Origin: Rhinopomastus cyanomelas
Lineage: Eukaryota > Chordata > Aves > Bucerotiformes > Rhinopomastidae
Assembly: GCA_013400115.1 (NCBI GenBank)
Contig: VXBP01010266.1
Coordinates: 1,984,001 to 2,048,000, forward strand
Direction: 5' to 3'
DNA: 64,000 nucleotides
Each line of letters begins with the position of its first letter. The stretch's first letter is position 1. Below, piece by piece: positions 33,801 through 64,000 of the stretch. The notes under the pieces are model-generated. The model did not search any database and had not been told where the DNA came from. It saw only the letters and a program-made list of their open reading frames with translations. A program made the translations under genes and the position numbers.

Positions 33801-34156
33801 CAAGCCACTAAACTCTTACCAAGAAGAGCCTGGTTTTGCGGAGCTAGGTTTGGCAGCAGCGCGTGCCGAGATGCTGGAGTAATAAACAAGACACCGCTCC
33901 GACACTCGGCCCGACTGAATTATCTTCATCCTGGAAATTCCCGAGACAACCAGAAGGTTTTTAATCCCCTGGTGAAACTAAAAACGTACCTGGAGGTAAC
34001 TGGCTGCAGGTGTCGGCGAAGCTCCTTAAAGCTGATGTCACAGGGGGTTGTTCTCCAGTTGATCATTAGCAGAACAGAGACCTGTGTCCCACCCCAGAAA
34101 CGCAGGTGAGCAACTGGGTATAGACCACGCTGCAGGCTACCTGGAGGCTCTGCCCA
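30842..34156 (-). other. Unassigned minus-strand open frames with splice-like borders
   Basis: No gene is recognised. Three minus-strand stretches stay open. The first, 34156-33990, ends FKELRRHLQPVTS before a donor GTACGT. The second, 32197-31888, follows acceptor CTTTGTCTCTTCCAG; its reading IEASTEDLGSFEAG fits the first in phase. The third, about 31180-30842, includes EVIKNLLMYLPQPRERRGKK. They could be exons of a small gene or a non-coding RNA, or chance. Plus-strand frames are open in places too, which weakens the case. Confidence 0.2.
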
Positions 34157-34684
34157 TCAGGGTCACCACACCTGCACGCAAGAAGCTCCTGCTTCGGCAG
34201 TGAAGACCACTGTTGGATGAGAGGAGTGGATTTACTACTTTAACAGAGGTGCTGGAGAGGGTCTCCTCAGCTGCCACAGTCCAGGCTCAGGGAAGACAAC
34301 TGCAGCCAGTTGTTCACAACACACTCCTCCTGGGTTAAATGAGTTCAGTGCTTGCTGCTCCCGACGGCTGCTCTGGAAACCTTTTCACAAACGACGCAAG
34401 CTTCCACTTTGCTTTAAAAGGTGATGCCTTGCTGACGCAGAGCCACGAGCCAACGGACCTTCAGAGCTGGATCAAAGCCGTTCCCTCGCTGCCGGCAAAA
34501 CCTGTTAAAAAGCCACAGACAGGAGATTTGTTCAGGGATTGAGGCGATTCTTTCCAGGACATTGTGCCTTCCTGTCATTTTGTAGCTAGATGCCAGAACA
34601 AGACAGAGGCAAAAGGCTGATGCCCCCTTCGTGCTAAGGCTGCGGATACCTTGGCAGTTGGCTAGAAAGAGTAGGAGGAGTAGA

Positions 34685-34745
34685 AGCAGTTCCTTCTGCA
34701 AGGAAATGCTTTCCTTCCTTCCCTTTCCTTGCAGAAGGAAATGCT
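34685..34745. repeat. Near-perfect inverted repeat (22-bp stem, 17-nt loop)
   Basis: The arms TTCCTTCTGCAAGGAAA (34690-34706) and TTTCCTTGCAGAAGGAA (34724-34740) are exact complements. Pairing continues for four more bases beyond one mismatch. The loop is pyrimidine-rich. Confidence 0.9.
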
Positions 34746-35186
34746 CGAGGTGTTTGTCACTTGTCAAATGAGGCAGCGCTGAGATGCCCAAGGTGTTTTA
34801 TTAGCACGTGAAGGACACCCTGAGGAACAAGCACCATCACACCAAGGTTTCCAAGGTAAGCTCTGTAGACCTAACCTTTGCCGAATGCTCCGGAAGAACC
34901 ACGGGGGTGAAAGACATTCCAGTTGTGTGGAGAGCTCAGAAGAAAACCATCAGAAAAACACCTTCAAAAGGCATTTCCCCCACTGTGACAAACCTCTGAG
35001 GCAACACAAAGCTGACTGGACCTCCTGCAGGGCAGGAGATCAGCCTGTCACTAGTAAAACTTCAAGACTTATTTATTTTAAACCTGATTAACTGCTGCTG
35101 GACAATGAGCACGTTTCTAAGGAGGGGCAGTTTCAACCCTAAGGGGGTATGGATTTGATCCGGTGGTGCTTTGGGGACAGCTCTGG

Positions 35187-35365
35187 CCAGCCTGATCTAG
35201 GGTGGGGGGTCCCTGCCCATGGCAGGGGAGCTGGAACTGGATGATCCCGTGGTCCCTTCTAACCCTGACTGCTTCTATGACTTGGTCTGGGTGATCCTGC
35301 TGTGGCAGGGGGATTGGACTGGATGATCTTTCGAGGTCCCTTCCAATCCCTAATTTCCTATGAAA
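35187..35365 (+). mobile_element. Chimeric CR1 with two successive 3' tails
   Basis: A CR1 tail of one subfamily (CCAGCCTGATCTAGGG… to CTGACTGCTTCTATGA) runs without a gap into the tail of another (CTTGGTCTGGGTGATCC… to CCCTAATTTCCTATGA). The same fusion occurs at 51441-51625. Confidence 0.85.
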
Positions 35366-36049
35366 TAAAGTCAAACATGAAGTGTCTTACCTGAAAGCGA
35401 TCCCTTGAAATAACAACTTAAGCTTTCAAAGGCCAATACAATGACGTATTTTAATCCCAATGCTAGAGGAAGATAGAAAAAAGCTCATTTACAAGGTCAA
35501 CACTTCAGTTGGAGAACTTCACATCGCTGTCCGGTTATGCCCAGCTTTTGGACCGCTATAAAAAAAGCCCAGCATGAATCTTACACCCTAGTCAGCAGGG
35601 CATAACCACCATCCATAGCTGTATCAGAGTACAACCAGCTGTAGGATAACAACACCTTGACAGTATGATACAGCACATACCACCACAGCACTACCACGTT
35701 GTGGTCCGCACTTGTAACACAACACCTGAAGGCACTTGGCAAATCTCAACACCTGCAGTGGGAGATGGCCCAGATCTGAAGGGATCTGCAAGCGCTGTTG
35801 TCAGCCACCCTACTGAGACGCCGGGCAGCCAGTGTTTTCCTCCTCCGGGACACACAGCCAGGTGAACATTTGAGGTGGTGCACCCTCGAGGTGAAAGATC
35901 AGACGACAAGCAGCGTGTCTCCCTCTCCAGCAAGTTCCAGTCCAGGCCCTCTAGCATTGACTTGGATTCGAGAGGGGAACATGGCTGGACCCATCACTAC
36001 AGTTCCCCTGTGGGGAGCTTTACACACGTGGAACCCTCAAATTAGGCTG

Positions 36050-37629
36050 TACTACAACGTATTCTAATCAAACAATTTAATAGCCAGTTGATCAAAGTAT
36101 GGAAGTCACTTGTTTTTTCACTGAACCGCGGTGGAAAAAAACCAGTCACTGTTTTATTCAGCATCGAGATTACATAACATTCATCTGCTTCTATTACTAG
36201 AAAGACTCTATTAAAATAGTCCTGAAAGACATCTTGACTTTTCTCCAATGATTCCAAAACTACGCCAACTCCACACAGTCTCGGGGCGACGGGCAGCGGT
36301 CGGCTGTAGCAATTGTCAAGGCACAAGCTCAGCTCTGCACGTCCGCTGCGGCTCGCGTCGGGAGCGAGAGATACGCCAGGCAGGCCTGCACTGAGACACG
36401 CATAATCCCTTCGTCGCAGATTGCAGCAGGAGAAATTAACATTAAACACAGACTACGAAAGGTAAAGGATTTATTTCTGATATGATCGGTAGAGTTCAAT
36501 TAAAAACCTACTGGATACTTTATGTAGTAGATGAACATAACCTTAGCACTTACTTTCTAACAGTTTATTTAACGGTTGGAAGTGTACAACATGAAGTAGG
36601 CCTTGCGTTTAATATTGTTCAGTTTTGCTTATCGTTAGATGAGATTAAAATACAGTAGCCATCCCTTTAGATTATGTTGCAACACTGATCATGTGCCTTG
36701 ATGAGGAGGAAAAACAACTCGTTAAATAAATGGTGATGACGGAACACGTAGGGAAGACTTTGGATTGTCTGTTTAAAATGTCAACGTAATCGGTAATTAA
36801 GAAGAAAACTTCATTTTAAGTGCACTTCCACATGCTTGGTTGATAATAGAGCAACAAACTTCCTACCTGTTCTCCAAACACGTCACTCCCTACTCTAAAG
36901 CTGTTCAGGTGAAAATGCACTTTCCCCAGTAAACGCCTTTTAAAAAAGGAACTAAACGTTCTACCCTTCCGCACGCTAATTAAAAACACAGCTCGTTACA
37001 AGACATGTGAGGACAACACATGGTGAAGTGATTCTTTTTAATCGTTGTGCTGTGGCTAAAGTAAAGTTCTCAAGGCTGCGATTTAACATTCCAAGTTCTC
37101 CCTTCCATCTTTATTGATTCTCATGATTTTGCACAGAAACTCTTTGGGGGCTAGAACAGCAGGAATTGCATCACACTGTTTTCCAAGACTTCAAGTTTCA
37201 AAAGCAAACTCTTCGAAAAGTACAGTTCGATTGGATTAGATACAGGGACAAAAGTAGAGCACAGACTTGGAGGTTACATGGGCTACAAATGATGGCGGTA
37301 TTTTCCTTGGGAGAGTACAGTTTGTTTTCTTGTAAATACTCAAAAAGGCTCAACTTCAAGCAGTAATAAACACAAGCAAAAGTGATTTAACCCTTAAAAT
37401 AAATATTCAGGAAAACCTCTCTGTACATACAAGTGAAAGAATATGTAACACTTTCACGCTAAAAGAAAAAATAAAGATTTTGTTCATACAAGCAGCTGAA
37501 ATCTGCTGTTCCAGCCCAATGTCCCCAGTAAAGAAGGGAGGCACAAACACAGGTGACTACTGTAGCTCACTATCTTATGGCCATTTTTAGACAGGGACAT
37601 CATCACCATCTTTTTTTAAATCCCTTTTA
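36050..37629 (-). other. UBE3A: Probable UBE3A 3' UTR
   Basis: Minus-strand sequence downstream of the UBE3A stop. It is free of CR1 and has several minus-strand AATAAA hexamers (as TTTATT on +) at 37110-37115, 36470-36475 and 36153-36158. Mammalian UBE3A has a long 3' UTR. The true end cannot be decided from sequence alone. Confidence 0.4.
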
Positions 37630-62929
<25,300 letters not shown>

Positions 62930-64000
62930 CTGCAAATACAGATACGAGACCTTAAGCATTGTTTGTTATTTTAAGTGATTTCACTGTAAATATGAAAAGT
63001 GAGGAGAGGTGGAGAGTGGTGATGATAATGTATTACTGTCACTAAAAGCATCAACTTTATGCACTGGAACATTTAAACTGTTTTGACAAACTCTAGGAGA
63101 CTCTCTATAACTTAAAACCTGAAAATATGATTAAGCCTCATTTCTCTAAGGAGGCCAGCACTTTCCCTCCACAGCTCACACAGCAGCAGCCACTGGAGGA
63201 GAGCTCTGCTTGCAGTACTTCCACATTCAGGTTGCACAGTTGTACCAGTTTTGGGCTATTTTTTCATTATCACTTCTGTAGCAAAAATATGTACTGAACA
63301 TTTATCAGTGATCAACTCTTACAAACAGGTTCTTCCTGTAAAGGTGGAATTAAGCAGCAGCTGTCTGAACAGAATTAAAGTGTTACTGCCTAGCATTCTT
63401 GAGCACAGAAGCAGCACTTGTTCAGCTTGACAATCCCCTAAACTTAAAGAGTAAGGGCTGTAATGTCATACTAACTCAATTAGGCTAAATCATAGATGCC
63501 TAGCTCTGATTTATTCCCATCTTTCTCATGAAGCCAGCACTGATTCAAGGAGTCACATTTGTATTTTTTAAAATAGTCTTTTCCTCCCTTCAGGACATCC
63601 TCCTATGCAGTAAGCTTGCAGCCAGATGAGCCAGGAGACAAATGCAGCACTTCTGACTTGAATCACCTCATGCTGCGTTGAAATGACAACCTGAAAAACC
63701 TTATCCAGCCTTCACTGGCTATAGATTCTGGTACAGTTGACCAGAACTGCCACGCTGGATATACTGCACGAGGAGTGTATCTGCAGGAGTAGAGCACAGC
63801 CACGACAATAAAACTCTGTCACATACACAAACAAATACGTCTTTCATGACAGAGCTTTCCCCAAACAGAAGGCGAGCTACAATCTACAAACAGAACACTT
63901 TGCAGGTTCCAAGGGTTTGCTAAGCGCTGCAGTTAACACAGCTAAGCAGGCTTTCCCAGAGGAACTTCACCAGCTTTATCAGTGAAAACCCTTGTTTACA
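62930..64000 (-). other. UBE3A: UBE3A upstream intron, continues past the window
   Basis: The sequence lies 5' of the alternative N-terminal exon. No match to the human long-isoform start (MEKLHQCYW) and no CpG island was seen, so the promoter must be beyond 64,000. Confidence 0.6.

Larger units (their letters stand above)
28271..36049. other. CNGA3-UBE3A intergenic interval
   Basis: It begins with the CNGA3 3' UTR, whose end I cannot place; no clear AATAAA lies within the first 3 kb. It is moderately GC-rich and holds one old CR1, one chimeric CR1, a hairpin, and the unassigned open frames described separately. Confidence 0.6.

Overview
The window is vertebrate nuclear DNA, and the evidence points to a bird. 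It holds two multi-exon genes with GT-AG introns and many fragments of CR1 LINEs, whose 3' ends (…TTCCAATCCCTAATGATTCTATGA-type) are typical of birds. Many CR1 copies look young and belong to a few closely related subfamilies. That would fit a CR1-rich lineage such as woodpeckers and their relatives better than chicken, but this is inference and no species is claimed.

Layout. (1) 1-10,371: upstream region with a CpG island (about 1,490-2,173) that ends in a good splice donor. It is the best candidate for the promoter and non-coding first exon of CNGA3. (2) 10,372-28,270, + strand: complete coding sequence of CNGA3, the cone photoreceptor cyclic-nucleotide-gated channel alpha subunit. It has eight coding exons and encodes 732 aa, and every junction keeps frame. 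(3) 28,271-37,629: 9.4 kb intergenic interval between the two 3' ends. It holds few repeats, the likely UBE3A 3' UTR, and some unexplained minus-strand open frames. (4) 37,630-62,929, - strand: UBE3A (E6-AP ubiquitin ligase), ten coding exons seen. These cover everything from the isoform-1 initiator (859 aa) through the catalytic cysteine and stop, plus one further upstream exon encoding the alternative longer N-terminus. The promoter and first exons lie beyond position 64,000.

The two genes do not work together biochemically. CNGA3 conducts the cone light response; UBE3A marks proteins for proteasomal degradation. Their tail-to-tail adjacency is the notable feature. It is the arrangement reported for non-placental vertebrates, from before UBE3A became part of the imprinted Prader-Willi/Angelman domain of placental mammals.

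Points most worth a second look: a Cys-to-Tyr change at a predicted zinc ligand of the UBE3A AZUL domain; an intact-looking 273-bp non-autonomous hAT element with 8-bp target duplications in a UBE3A intron; a chimeric CR1 subfamily with two fused 3' tails, found at two independent sites; a Lys/Glu-rich repeat exon in CNGA3; a near-perfect 22-bp-stem hairpin; and a cluster of minus-strand open frames with splice-like borders between the genes. No clearly new biological system was identified.
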